Below, one piece after another: positions 40,253 to 51,078 of a stretch of DNA of 64,000 nucleotides. The notes under the pieces were generated by a model. It ran no database searches. It was not told the origin of the DNA and was given only the letters and a program-made list of their open reading frames with translations. Both the position numbers and the translations under genes were made by a program. Source of the stretch: Doris montereyensis (taxonomy: Eukaryota; Mollusca; Gastropoda; Nudibranchia; Dorididae); NCBI GenBank assembly GCA_037039925.1, contig JAXRKP010000129.1, positions 382,501 through 446,500 of the forward strand, given 5' to 3'. How positions within the stretch are numbered: position 1 is the stretch's first letter; each line of letters starts with the position of its first letter.

Positions 40253-41415
40253 CAGTAGTTACTGCCAAAATGCCTGTCGTCATAACGCCCGTTTCTCCTA
40301 AATGCTCGCAATCTCAGTGAAACCTTTAATTTCTATATAAATTGTCCTTCTAAATGCCCATTTCAAAACCAAGTTTTGCTCCTAAATGCCTTATCTTCTC
40401 CAAATTATCATAAAGTATATCCGTAATTGATTAGAAATTCTTTCTTTCTTCTACTATAATGTAATGCCATCGCTAATATCCCACGGCCATTGTCCCATTG
40501 GATCACTGGTTTGTCACTAGGCAATTAAATTTGAACAGTCTTCCAGACTCAGCTCATGGTTCTTCCTTGATGTCATAAGTTGCACAAAATTATCCGGCAT
40601 TTTTAATTGACTGAGCATGCATCACGTGTGAACAGTTTTATTTCCCCGTCCCCCGTCTCACATTAGCTGTATCCATTGTGTCTTCGGGTCTACTAAGTGG
40701 CCAGCAATGGTCAACCCACCCGCATGCTCTTCACCTAAATGTTAAAGAACTTAACCCTCTTGCCCTCAGAATCCCTATCAATTTCTGCCCTGCTGTCCTC
40801 ACAGTGTATTTACCTGTGCTAGCTCATTTCCTCAAGACAAGGAACATAACTCTTTAAAAAAACAAGACAATTTTTAAAAAAAAATCATTACACACAAACA
40901 ATGCACATTACAAACATTTTAAAAAATGCCAATTGTATAGACAGATAATTGAACTTTAATTTGATATATTACACTAATAATAGAAGTATGCAATCAAGCA
41001 TTGAAAAAAAGAGAAAAAAAGAAAAAAGAGAAATTACTCTACACTTTAACTAGCCGGAAGAGAGCCGGGTGATTCGAAATGTAGACGTCACTAGGGTGCT
41101 TAATTAAGGGTGATACAATGGCCTATCCATTGTGGGCAATAACGGGCGATGTGAGGGTGTATGCGTCATGGGTGCTAGCGGGCAAGAGGGTTAATATATT
41201 CCAGGTGTCCCTATTTCTCGCATTCAATTTTACGTAAAACTGAGGACTCTTCTATTTCTATAAACAAATGACCTGGTTATTAATCTTTATCTTTGTCTGT
41301 CTATTGACCACCCCCGATTTTTTGCCCTGACTGATTTCCACATAAATGCCCATTTTGCCTAAATGTCTGTTTTCTCTGCTTCCCAAGCACCAAGTATTCA
41401 GGGTGGTAACTACTG
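40253..41415. mobile_element. TA-flanked inverted-repeat element containing a nested TTAA element
   Basis: The left end CAGTAGTTACTGCC and right end read inward CAGTAGTTACCACC share the first 12 bases; TA flanks both (40251-40252 and 41416-41417). The phrase TCCTAAATGC/ATAAATGCCC repeats inside. With the nested element and its extra TTAA removed it would be about 723 bases. Confidence 0.75.
40755..41190. mobile_element. piggyBac-like miniature element (436 bases) nested in the element above
   Basis: The ends CCCTCTTGCCC (left) and its exact reverse complement GGGCAAGAGGG (right) form an 11-base perfect inverted repeat flanked by TTAA (40751-40754, 41191-41194). CCCT starts and TTAA targets are typical of piggyBac. 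No coding sequence. Confidence 0.85.
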
Positions 41416-41600
41416 TACCAGTATCTCCTTCCCTTTTCTCTTGGTCTTCTATTCAAGACCACTTTGTGTTTTTCTTTTTTTTCTTCCTTTTTTCTTTCAC
41501 ATTACACATTCTTTTCTTTTCACTTCTACTCATTCTCTGTCCTCTTTCCCTGATTTCTTCTCTCCACTCTCCTGTCACCTCGTTTTCTGTTCTTACCATA

Positions 41601-42030
41601 CTTCTGATATCTCACTGCCTGTATAAATATGCACACCTCATTTGTTTGTTGCCAAAACATCGTGGGCGGTTGGTGGGTGATGCTGGTAGGTCCTCCTACT
41701 TCATTCTTTTCATTCTTTCATCTGTCTTTCATCTTGTTGTTTCCTCTGAATTCGCCCTGAGATCACCATATACGGTGAACAGGATAAATGTCAATAATTA
41801 AAAAAACCTGCATCACTTCTGATATCTCACTGCCTGTATAAATATGCACACCTCATTTGTTTGTTGCCAAAACATCGTGGGCGGTTGGTGGGTGATGCTG
41901 GTAGGTCCTCCTACTTCATTCTTTTCATTCTTTCATCTGTCTTTCATCTTGTTGTTTCCTCTGAATTCGCCTGAGATCACCATATACGGTGAACAGGATA
42001 AATGTCAATAATTAAAAAAAACCTGCATCA
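41601..42030 (+). repeat. 216-base tandem duplication containing repeat C
   Basis: The block 41601-41816 is repeated at 41817-42030 almost without change (one missing C, one extra A). Each carries GGGCGGTTGGTGGGTGATGC, GGTAGGTCCTCCTACTTCAT, CTTTCATCTTGTTGTTTCCT and GAGATCACCATATACGGTGA. Confidence 0.95.
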
Positions 42031-42354
42031 CGTTTGTTCAGTTTTCTTTGGTGATTGATGGACTTTCCACTTACTACTTACTGTCGTTTATTACTTTTGA
42101 TTTTATTCCACTGTGGCTCCTATTGTGTATATTACATAATATGTATATATCTTTGTGATTTGATGAACCAAAGACATCTGTTTTTCTTGCTGCTGTTTTT
42201 TTTTTTATTGTTTTGTCCAATTGTTTGCCTGTTTTGTTGTTCATAGACGTTACCAGCATGTAGTTTACAAGTTCTGACGGTAGTGGTGGCTTCTAATTTT
42301 GACCTTTTACTTTTTTATTATTTGAAAATCTTGTCTTTCACTTAAAAGCTTAGG

Positions 42355-42421
42355 CAGCTGGTTGATGAATGCAACTGGCAAGTCAAATTTTTTCCATTAT
42401 TTCACATGTATTTCATCTTGC
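42355..42421 (+). repeat. Repeat C, left part, interrupted by the gypsy element
   Basis: GCAACTGGCAAGTC and TATTTCATCTTGC correspond to the middle of repeat C. The match resumes at 47591 (TTTCCCTCATC and GAGATCATGGTACATGGTGG), so the retrotransposon split an older copy. Confidence 0.65.
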
Positions 42422-42665
42422 TATAATATAGTCGATGACATACAGGAAGACATATAAATGAAGAATGAAGAGAGTATGATGACAGTTACAATCGTTTATC
42501 GTATCTGTTCTTGCTGCTCGTGAACCAGGGCTTCAACGGAAGTCCTCTCAAACCATAACCAAGGAAGTGTTACTCTCGAAACAAATGGACATAATTAGTA
42601 GGGTTGTATCCCTTAGACCATAGAAGACGATACAACATAGATATACTTACATCAACGACACTACA
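42422..42665 (-). repeat. 3' LTR of the gypsy element
   Basis: Reads TGTAGTGTCG to CTATATTATA on the minus strand, 244 bases. Differs from the other LTR at four bases and one 2-base gap. Confidence 0.95.
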
Positions 42666-42680
42666 TCCCTCCCTATCTTA
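42666..42680 (-). promoter_or_regulatory. Polypurine tract of the gypsy element
   Basis: On the minus strand AGATAGGGAGGGA directly precedes the 3' LTR, the usual plus-strand primer position. Confidence 0.8.
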
Positions 42681-43130
42681 ATAAGAAACTTTATGGATTA
42701 CCGTAGAACAGTTACACTACAGAAGCCAACAGAGATGTACAAACTTATGACTAGGTTTGTCATTTATAGTTTTACTTTGATGTATAGTATTTTCCGTTGA
42801 TTAATTGAAACAATGAAATTAATGGTGATTTAGAATATATACTAAATGTTATAATGTTTAAACAAATCAAAATGATATTAAGGTTAATCATGGACTAAGG
42901 TAGCATTTCTGTTCGACTACAAGTAAGCATACTACTACATGTATCTTGTCCAGTACTCTTGATTGCACTTGAAGGTCATCGGTAGGTGCTTGATAATCCA
43001 ATATTCGAAATGATTTGTAAATGGTTTCTTCTAAGATCTAAGCATGGTATACGTGCTCCTAGTGAGTTAGTGTCTATTGGACTCTAGTGTGTACGGAAAT
43101 TGTTGTGAACCGCTGCACTGCCCCTTAAGA

Positions 43131-46100
43131 TCAAATATGACTACAAGGTGTACTTGTTGGGCTTTTAACTATGCGGCCACTTCTTGTTTTATATGAGTGT
43201 GGATTTGTCTGAGTGTTCCCACAAGGATGATATGGGGAGCGTGGGAGCTCAGCCATAGCTGATGAACTCGGAGCCGGTGGACTCGGAGCTGGTTGCGGGC
43301 AAGTTTGCTGATTACTCGCTGGAGGTTGCTGATCAAGTGTGATTGAGTGTTGTTCGTCGCTGGCAGTAACAGTCTCCTCTTCCTCCTCGTCAGAAGTAGA
43401 CTCCTTGTCCAAGTCTGTGTCCGGAGAACTGACTGGCTTGAAGAATGACGCATTTCTCACAATACGTTTGTCTCCTTTGCATGCTGCTATCATGCTCCCA
43501 TTGCTTTTTTCGACGATAAATGGTGAGGGGTTGTAGGGGGTGTTAGTTTGTTGTGTTGTTGTTGGCGTACCAGCACTGTGTCGCCAATGTTGAACTCTGT
43601 GCGATGTTCTGCGTTTTCTGTCAGCATACAATTTCTGTTTGAGTTTGGATTGTCTATCCTCATTGTGAATGTTTTTGTTTGTGTTTTTTGTGGACATGTG
43701 ATCTTGGTCCGGACGGATTTCAGGAAGGCATGTTCTCATTTTCTTCCCGTAAGGGCTTCATGGGGTGAGATCTTTGTAGAGCTATGCGGTGTTGCTCGAT
43801 ATTGTCTAAGAAAGCTTGGAAGCTGTTCTTTCCACTGAGATCTTTCTGCTATGCAGGAGTGGATGAATTTCTTTAGAGATCGCATAAAACGTTCGGCTTC
43901 ACCGTTAGCCTCCGGCCAAAGTGGTGTTATCTTACGGTGTTGAATTCCCATGTTGTGGCAAAACGTTGAGAACTCGAATCCGTTGAATGGTGGACCATTG
44001 TCAGTTTTGAGAACACGAGGAATCCCCAATCTGGCAAACATCTGATTCAGTTTCTGACATGTTGCCTTTGATGATGTAGAGTCTACGATCTCGGCTTCTG
44101 GGAATCTACTGTAGTCGTCTATGACCACAAGTAAGTATTCTCCCGTTGGGAAAGGACCCATGAAATCTGCAGACAATTCGTCCCATGGAAACTTGGGTAA
44201 CATTGTCATTGACAGCGGTTCTCGAGGCTTCGAGCCTGTAAATGAGGCTTGACATGGTAGACAGTTGCTGACTTCTTGTTCAACCATGTTTTCTATGTTT
44301 GGAAACCATAGCTTTTCTCTGAGAAGTTGTTTGGTCTTGACAATGCCCTGATGGGATGCATGGGCGAGTGATATGACTTGTTTCTGAAGAGACTTGGGAA
44401 TGACTAGTCTGTTTTGACGCAACACAACTCCGTCATAGACTGATAGCTCATGTCTGATTTTCTCAAAAGATGTCAAATTCGTGTTTCTCCAGTCACCAGA
44501 TCGTATGGCAGTCATCACATCCTGCAACTGGTTATCTGATTGTGTAGCTTGTTTGATTTCTGCCAGGGATAATGCTTTTGGACTTGACGATTTTGCAATA
44601 TAGCTGATGTAATTTTCACCTGCGTTGTTTTTTTTAGGCGGACAGTATGAACATCTGCTCAGGTAATCTGCTGGATTCTGTTTATTCCTACCAGGCCTGT
44701 TTATTAGATTGTACTCATAGGGCATCAAACGGAGTCGCCATCTTTCTATGCGTGGAGTGGCGGGCTTGGTACTATTGATTAACCCCAGAAGTGGCTTGTG
44801 ATCGGTGATCACTGTGAAGTTTGATCCATACAAGAAGATGTGGAATTTTTCAACTCCAAATACCACCGCAAGCATCTCTCTTTCTGTTTGAGAGTATCGG
44901 GTTTCTGCACCTGTGAGGGATCTACTGGCGTAGCAAATGACTCGACCTTCCTGGGTGATCATTGCTCCTAATCCACTCGGAGAGGCGTCTACTATAATCT
45001 CAGTTTCTTTCTTAGGATCATAGTAAGCCATGACTTCGGCATTTGTCAGTTTCTCTTTCAGATCGTTGAACGCTTTGTTTTGGTCTTGTCCCCAACACCA
45101 AGGCTGTGATTTCTTTGTCAAGGTGCGCAAAGGTTCTGTTGTAGTTGAGTAGCCCTTGATAAAGCGGGCCAGGAATTGTGTCATCCCGAGGAAGGATTTC
45201 AACTCTGTCACTGATGTGGGTGGTTTGGAATCTTGAATGGCCCTCACCTTCTCTGAGTGTGGATAAATTCCTTTGTTGCCAAATACATGTCCTAGGAATG
45301 TAAGCTTGCTGACACCAAAGAGACACTTGTCCCTATTCAGTTTTGCACCTCGCTCTAGTAGTCTATCCAGAGTCTGTGTCAAGCTTTTGTCGTGTGCCTC
45401 TGCAGTCGGTCCATGCACGATGATATCGTCAATAAAGTTTGTAGCTCCAGGTATGTCGTGCAGGATGTCGCTTATTGCTTTTTGAAAAATTTCTGGTGCC
45501 GCGTTGATCCCAAACATCAGCCTTTTATATCTCCACAGACCCATGTGCGTAGAGAACGTTGTGATGAACCGGCTATCTTTATCTAGTTCAAGTTGATGAA
45601 AGGCCTTTTCAGGTCGATTCTGCTGAAAACTTTGGATCCATTTAACTCATTGATCAGATCATCTATGATGGGCATGGGGTGTCTTTCTCTCTTTATTGCT
45701 GTATTCGCTTGCCGCATGTCGACACATAATCTGACACCGCCAGATTTCTTAGGCACCACCACAATCGAACTGACCCATGGTGTGGGACCATCAGCCTTTT
45801 CGATGATGTCGTTCTCTTCCAACTCGTTCGTTCTCGTTCGATGTCCTTACGAATCTGAAAGGGTATGCGACGATTAGTTTGCGCTATTGGCTGTACTGAG
45901 TTGTCAATATGGAGTTTTACTAAAGAGCCTTGTATCTTGCCGATGCCTGAAAACAGTTCTTCTGAGATTGAGACTTTGTTTAGAAACAAATCAAGTTCAG
46001 CTCTTCCGATGTTTGCGCCGACAGTAGATTTGGTGAGTTTTGTCTTGGCGACGTAAAACATTGCTTTGACCTTTTATGACTTGTGGACAACCTCTGTTTC

Positions 46101-46330
46101 GAAACATCCCTTGATGTAAAGGTTATCACTACTGGCATAAGCAGAGATCTGTTTTGAATTTGGGTTCAATATCTGTCTTGGTGATAAGGAATAGTATGTT
46201 GACTCGGTCATAACATTTACTGAGGCACCCGTATCAATACAAAAATTAACTTTTGTTTTCCCTACCCTTATGGTGGTAGCCGGAACTTTGTTGCCTGATT
46301 TTGTCTTGTGACAGAATATTCCGTCAGATT
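43131..46330 (-). pseudogene. pol: gypsy pol: protease, reverse transcriptase, RNase H, integrase, broken
   Basis: The protease has the NFCIDTGASVNVM active site (46250-46210), in the +1 frame relative to gag. A TAA near 46070 interrupts before the reverse transcriptase, which has WVSSIVVVPKKSGGVRLCVD, GLWRYKRLMFGINAAPEIFQ and the FIDDIIVHG active site (45430). RNase H follows (IIVDASPSGLGAMITQ, TDHKPL), then integrase with an HHCC zinc finger (SHQGIVKTK, NCLPCQ) and the D-D-E core (SADFMGPF, LKTDNGPPF, EANGEAERF). The C-terminal part at 43739-43131 includes a GPY/F-like end (YNPSPFIVEKSNGSMIA, RNASFFK). Frame changes occur near 45825, near 45595 (in an AAAA run) and at 43737 (AAAA run). It would need repair to work; three of the breaks could be sequence errors. 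Confidence 0.92.
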
Positions 46331-47163
46331 CGGAATCAGAACTGTCCCTTTCTCTCTCTTATTTGTTTGACAGCTGTCTTTTGTGTGTTTCTACTGGACC
46401 TGCAGACTAACGAGAAATGATTCAACTTCCCGCACTTGTGGCATGATTTCCCTGTAGCTGGGCAAATCGTTTTATGAGGGTATTGTCCTCCACAGTTTCT
46501 GCATTTAGACGTGCTAGCACTAGTAGTGTTGTGCTGACCTTGTCTCTTATAATGCCTATTCATGCTTTGTGATGGCTTATCTTGGTTCCTGGTAACTTTC
46601 TGCTTGTTGGAATGTAATGTATATGCTGTGCTGGTCTCGAGCTCCTGTGCTTGTTTACTTGTCAGTTCGTCGTTTCTTCCTTCAAAGAGCAACTGTGTCA
46701 GTGTAAGGTTGTCTCGAAGGGCTTTGTGTCTGAGCTTCGAAGACTTGATACCTTCGATCATTTGCGAAAGGATTTCGCGAGTGCTGTCGTGAAACTCACA
46801 GCGTTGAGCTTGAGTTGCCAGTCTGACATGGAACTGTTCTATACTCTCACCGTCTTCTTGTTTCAATTTCCGAAATCGAAATGATTCGTATGTTGTGTTT
46901 GTCTTGGGCGTAAAATATGCAGTGAGGGTTGTTGTGAGTTAGTCATACGTTTGTATTTGCTCGTCTGGCATCGTTTCACACAGATCGAACACCTCATCTC
47001 CGGCATAATGTAAAATTAGAGCCCTTTTTCGTGCGTCTTCCTTGATATCCATGGCTGTGGTGAGATTCTCAAACTTGCTACGCCATTTTCTCCACCTAAT
47101 ACTGACAGATAGTTCGTCCCCTTTGATATTGAATGAAGGGAATGGTGGTAAAGCGGCTGCCAT
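46324..47163 (-). pseudogene. gag: gypsy gag with two zinc knuckles, one premature stop
   Basis: The ATG at 47163 opens MAAALPPFPSFNIKGDELSV and a capsid-like region (RWRKWRSKFENL, LILHYAGDEVFDL). An in-frame TAA at 46939 follows QTYD; the same frame resumes at once (LTTTLTAYF, then FRKLKQEDGESIEQFHVRLA) and runs to 46336. The nucleocapsid part has CRNCGGQYPHKTIC (CX2CX5HX3C) and CHKCGKLNHFSLVC (CX2CX4HX4C). Total about 275 codons. Gag packages element RNA in cytoplasmic particles. The stop makes this copy defective unless it is an error. Confidence 0.92.
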
Positions 47164-47327
47164 CGTGGGTTTGTTTACTACATGTAATGTAGATATCTAG
47201 AATCTAGATCTAGATTAGGAATGGATCTAACGATAGGGGTTTTCGATTGATGGACTGAAATCAATGGTTTTTAGATATTAATTCAGTTTAAATACTACCT
47301 TTTGTACCGTTAGAGATTGTGAACGAT

Positions 47328-47338
47328 CCTCGTCGCCA
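47328..47338 (-). promoter_or_regulatory. Primer binding site, complementary to Ser tRNA 3' end
   Basis: TGGCGACGAGG lies one base inside the 5' LTR. It is the reverse complement of CCTCGTCGCCA, the 3' end of metazoan tRNA-Ser(GCT) as I recall it. Confidence 0.75.
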
Positions 47339-47339
47339 T

Positions 47340-47585
47340 TATAATATAGTCGATGACATACAGGAAGACATATAAATGAAGAATGAAGAGAGTATGATGA
47401 CAGTTACAATCGTTTATTGTGTATCTGTTCTTGCTGCTCGTGAACCAGGGCTTCAACGGAAGTCCTCTCAAACCATAACCAAGGAAGTGTTACTCACGAA
47501 ACAAATGGACATAATTAGTAGGGTTGTATCCCTTAGACCATAGAAGACGATACAACATAGATATACTTAGATCTACGACACTACA
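47340..47585 (-). repeat. 5' LTR of the gypsy element
   Basis: 246 bases, TGTAGTGTCG to CTATATTATA on the minus strand. It should carry the element's promoter; no clear TATA box was fixed. Confidence 0.95.
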
Positions 47586-47590
47586 CTTGC

Positions 47591-47645
47591 TTTCCCTCAT
47601 CATTCATCCTGAGAGTAAGAGTGAGATCATGGTACATGGTGGATG
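47591..47645 (+). repeat. Repeat C, right part, after the gypsy insertion
   Basis: CTGAGAGTAAGAGTGAGATC and ATGGTACATGGTGGA continue the repeat interrupted at 42421. Confidence 0.6.
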
Positions 47646-48374
47646 GAGCAAGTTGCATTTAAACTCTTACTTGGCTGTATCCTCTTAATTCAACCTAATA
47701 TCACCAGATATATAGGGGATGTGGTGAACTCTAATGAAACAAAGATGACAACCATTTGGGATGACCATGGGTTTGAGGGGAGCAGATTGCAAAATGTCAC
47801 CCAGGTGATCGGAAACGTACAAAGTTCGTTCAAGGCTGTTTACGACCAATGCAACCGGACCTTATCCCGGTTTCTAAAGCATGTCGTGAAACAAGGGATA
47901 GCACATTGCCTCATTGTCAGGACACCAGCCTGTCTCAGTTATACTTTCCAACTGATACTGCACCCATTTGCAAATTGGTCGTGAAATGGTGTAAACTTCA
48001 TCTCTTTAATTGTAATTCTTCGGCGCTTTGAATGGGACCTGGAAGGGAAGGCATTTTTCACAGACTCCTCTCAATTTCCCTCTGCTTACTCCTGCCACTA
48101 CACATCCCATCTTCCCCCACCCCAGCCAGCAGAGTTTGGAATAACTGACCGTACCAGTACCATAAATTATGTTATTATTACTATGCTTGTAAAGATTGCA
48201 GTAATACTACCATAACAGTTTCAAAAGTAAGCAGAGGGGTGATTTGACCTCTACCGTTTCTTTAGCGACAAATATTATCATAGCTGCCAACCTTTTCAAA
48301 TCCAAAAACAGACTGTGACCCGGCGAACTAATTCTAACTTACACTACAGCCTGTAATAATTCTAGAGGGGAAAA
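47646..48374. other. No recognised feature
   Basis: The plus-strand frame at 47643-47984 starts with a hydrophobic stretch (LLLGCILLI) but has no domain, and its start lies in repeat C. Not called as a gene. Confidence 0.4.
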
Positions 48375-48665
48375 AAAAGTTCCTTCAAGGGCCTTATGGC
48401 CTATAGAGCCAGAGCTTATCCTGGTTTCTATAGCGTGAAGCGGAACAGGTGACAATAATCACCTCCTGACCAGGATGCTAGTCTGACGTAGGTATTTACT
48501 CCCAAGCTAGTGCTTGTACCCATTTGCACCTGGGTAGAGTGGGGAAATGTGTTTTAAGTGTCTTTCCCAAGGAACATAACGTCGGACCTGGCTTTGATAG
48601 GATTTGAACTCGGGACCTCATGATCCCCAGTCCGACAGCCTAACCGCTTGGGCACCGACGCCACA
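48375..48665 (-). repeat. SINE B, best full-length copy
   Basis: Read on the minus strand it begins with a tRNA-like head (GTGCCCAAGCGGTTAGGC, then GAGGTCCCGAGTTCAAATCC, a good B box) and ends GCCCTTGAAGGAAC. At least six copies or fragments occur in this window. Confidence 0.88.
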
Positions 48666-48679
48666 ATTCCAGAAAGGCA

Positions 48680-49170
48680 AGTCGTATTCAGGTGGAATCC
48701 ATCCAAATAATACAACCCCCCTCCCCCTAAACCTTGTCTTATTTGGGAGGAAGGTTTTCATCCACCCGAATAATACAAATCCCCCTACCTTTTCTTATTC
48801 ACGCGGAAGGTTGTTTTCCCCATCCAAAGGCCATAACACCCCCCCCCTCTCCCTTACCTTTTCTGCTTACTCAGGTGGAACCTATTATTCTACAGGTGAA
48901 AGGTTTTTAGTCAGCAAAAGAAACCCTGCTACCTCTTGTTATTCAGTATAATTCAGGAGGGTTTTTAGTCATCAAAAGACAACCGCACTACCTGTTCTTA
49001 TTCAGGTTGAGGGTTTTTTTTAGTCATCCAAAGACAACCCCCCCCCCCCCCCTACCTGTTCTTATTTGTTCAATTCTAAAGACCCCCGCCCCCCCCCCCC
49101 CTTCCTCTATTCCCTACCTTTTCTTATTCAGATGGACAGTTTTTATTCATCCAAAGAACCTCACTACCTA
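48680..49170. repeat. C-rich tandem repeat, ~60-80-base units, about seven copies
   Basis: Each unit holds CTACCTTTTCTTATTCAGGT, GGAAGGTTTTTAGTCATCCA and AAGACAACC followed by a C run. Runs reach 15 C at 49039 and 12 C near 49090. Unit lengths vary with the C runs. Confidence 0.88.
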
Positions 49171-50515
49171 AAGATAAACCACTATATTATTAATATTTTT
49201 GTTATTATTATTATAACATAATCTAGTCAGGTATTTTAATTTTAGGGCTATATATGTGATTGTGTGATGTCATAACTGATGAGTTAACACCACAAGGAAT
49301 CAGTATCAACAAAGCATGTGACATGATATAATATTAATATATATATACAATAGAGGAAGAATGACAGTATGTTACCGCTTAAAAATCTAGATTTTTAGAG
49401 TGCATAATATACACATATCACGTCATTGCCAATAAATAAGGACGGTATAAGACTTAATAGACTAAAACAATGTACAAAATGAATGTGGATACATCACGAG
49501 GATGCTTGACGTTTGTTTGTGGTATAAAATAAATGTTCAATTTGAAATTCTAAGAAATACATGTGGCAACAATAGCATGAAAAAGATTTTAAAATGGCAA
49601 TAGACATTACATGTTTTAAAACAAAGAAGAGGAAGAGGCTTCATAAAAAAATCATGTTCAGTTCCATGTTGCGAAGAAAAAACATCTGAAGAAAGAAACA
49701 CTTTCTCTTTTTGTCTTTATCAATTCCCATTCAACATTTCGGTGTATGGCTTAACCCTTACGTTGCCACCCATTTTACACCGCATGTCTGCCAGTGCCAC
49801 CCATTTTGGCTGAAATCCTTAGAAGTGACAATGACATATCAGGAAAAAATTCTCATTTCTAAAATACAATAGATATTCAAATGAAATCAGGACATGATGC
49901 TAATGATAGATTGTATTACAAGAATAAATATTTAAAATATGCAAATGAGGTCATGTGACCATGGCAGCCATCATGGATTTTGACAATTTATGTTGTCTTG
50001 GTCATATCTCAGTGAAAATGATAGTTTATTGTCACTAAATACACCATTATATTAGATAAGATACAACTTTATTGTCCAAAAGTGGCACATTGTTTTGGTG
50101 TTACAATACCTATTGTTTTTGTGTTACAATACCTTCAATATAATAATATGAAATACAACACACCCCTACCATAAACAAATTATTCTTCACAACAACTAGC
50201 TTACACACATTTAAGCATTACGAGATCAAAACATGTATAACATAACAACAAAGCGTTAACCTTTTTCTAATACATGTAAACGTAGTCATTGCAATGAATA
50301 ATGTTCAAAAGAGTAGTAATGATAATGAAACTGGCGATAATAATTTTACATACAAAATACGATGGTAAGAATGATCTTTTATATCTTTCTTTATGGCACA
50401 AAAAATAAACGGGTATTTTGGAGCGTTTGGAAATTTTGATTTGAGGTATTCGTGGGTGGTTTTGGTCTCTTACAATGGCTTCACCAATACACGAGAAGGA
50501 TCAACTATGGAATGC
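49171..50515. other. AT-rich stretch with a possible TTAA-element end
   Basis: TTAACCCTTACGTTGCCACC at 49753 resembles a piggyBac-type left end (TTAA then CCCT) followed by sequence repeating GCCACCCATTTT. No matching right end was found. Otherwise nothing recognised. Confidence 0.4.
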
Positions 50516-50760
50516 TCAAACTATAGAGGGATACCACTACTAACCGTGCCAGGATTCTGGAAATGAGACTAAGGAAGAGAGTAGAGGATCAGATTGAAGA
50601 ATACCAGAGTGGATTTAGACCAGGTAGAAGTGTACAAGACCACATACATGTATTTACAATTAGACAAATAATAGAAAAATTCCTTGAGAGAAACATTGAC
50701 GCCCCTGTATTTTATTAGAAAAGACGGAGGGACGAATTATGGCATTCCTTAAAAGAACAC
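50516..50760 (+). pseudogene. LINE reverse transcriptase fragment, same family as 14036-17300
   Basis: Frames read NYRGIPLL, ARILEMRLRKRVEDQIEEYQ, SGFRPGRSVQDH and FTIRQIIEKFLERNID, nearly the same as 15337-15130 on the minus strand, with a small deletion after LLTV. A stop and a deletion end the match. Orientation is opposite to that copy. Confidence 0.88.
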
Positions 50761-50763
50761 AAT

Positions 50764-50980
50764 GTAGAGCTTGGTTTTGTCTGACCCTCCTGTCAACCAA
50801 GCAGCAAAATGAGTCGCTAGGTTAATTCAGACTCAGTGAAAGTAAATGCAGTGTGGAAAACAATGGCAAACTACCACATTATGCCGGATGCCTAGAAACA
50901 ACAGAACTCTACTACTGATAACCCCATGCTTAACACTATTAACAGTGAGTGTGGGACTTAATTTCCTGAATAGTTAAAAA
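50764..50980 (+). repeat. SINE A copy, head missing
   Basis: CTGACCCTCCTGTCAACCAA, GCAGCAAAATGAGTCGCTAG, TTCAGACTCAGTGAAAG, GTGTGGAAAACAATGGC and ACATTATGCCGGATGCC match the copy at 243-487. It directly abuts the LINE fragment. Confidence 0.82.
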
Positions 50981-51078
50981 ATGTTGATATGGTATTTCCT
51001 TGTTTTCAAATCAATATTTACATGCTTCATTCATACCAATTCTATTTCTAGACCAAAAGATATAATAAATTAAGGTCT

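Larger units (their letters stand above)
42422..47585 (-). mobile_element. Ty3/gypsy LTR retrotransposon, complete structure, broken genes
   Basis: Direct repeats of 244 and 246 bases flank gag and pol on the minus strand. CTTGC occurs directly outside both ends (42417-42421 and 47586-47590): a 5-base target duplication. The LTRs differ by about four substitutions and one 2-base gap, pointing to a fairly recent insertion. The domain order protease, reverse transcriptase, RNase H, integrase is that of Ty3/gypsy. The Ser-tRNA primer site and two-knuckle gag fit Mag-like lineages, which is inference. No envelope gene was found. Confidence 0.95.

Noticed and set aside
46330..46350. AAAGGGA heptamer at the gag-pol junction as a -1 ribosomal frameshift site
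   Set aside because: It fits the XXXYYYZ rule in the gag frame, but the -1 frame stops before the protease; the protease is in the +1 frame.
47643..47984. Plus-strand frame with an apparent signal peptide
   Set aside because: Its start lies inside repeat C and the rest has no domain; more likely chance.
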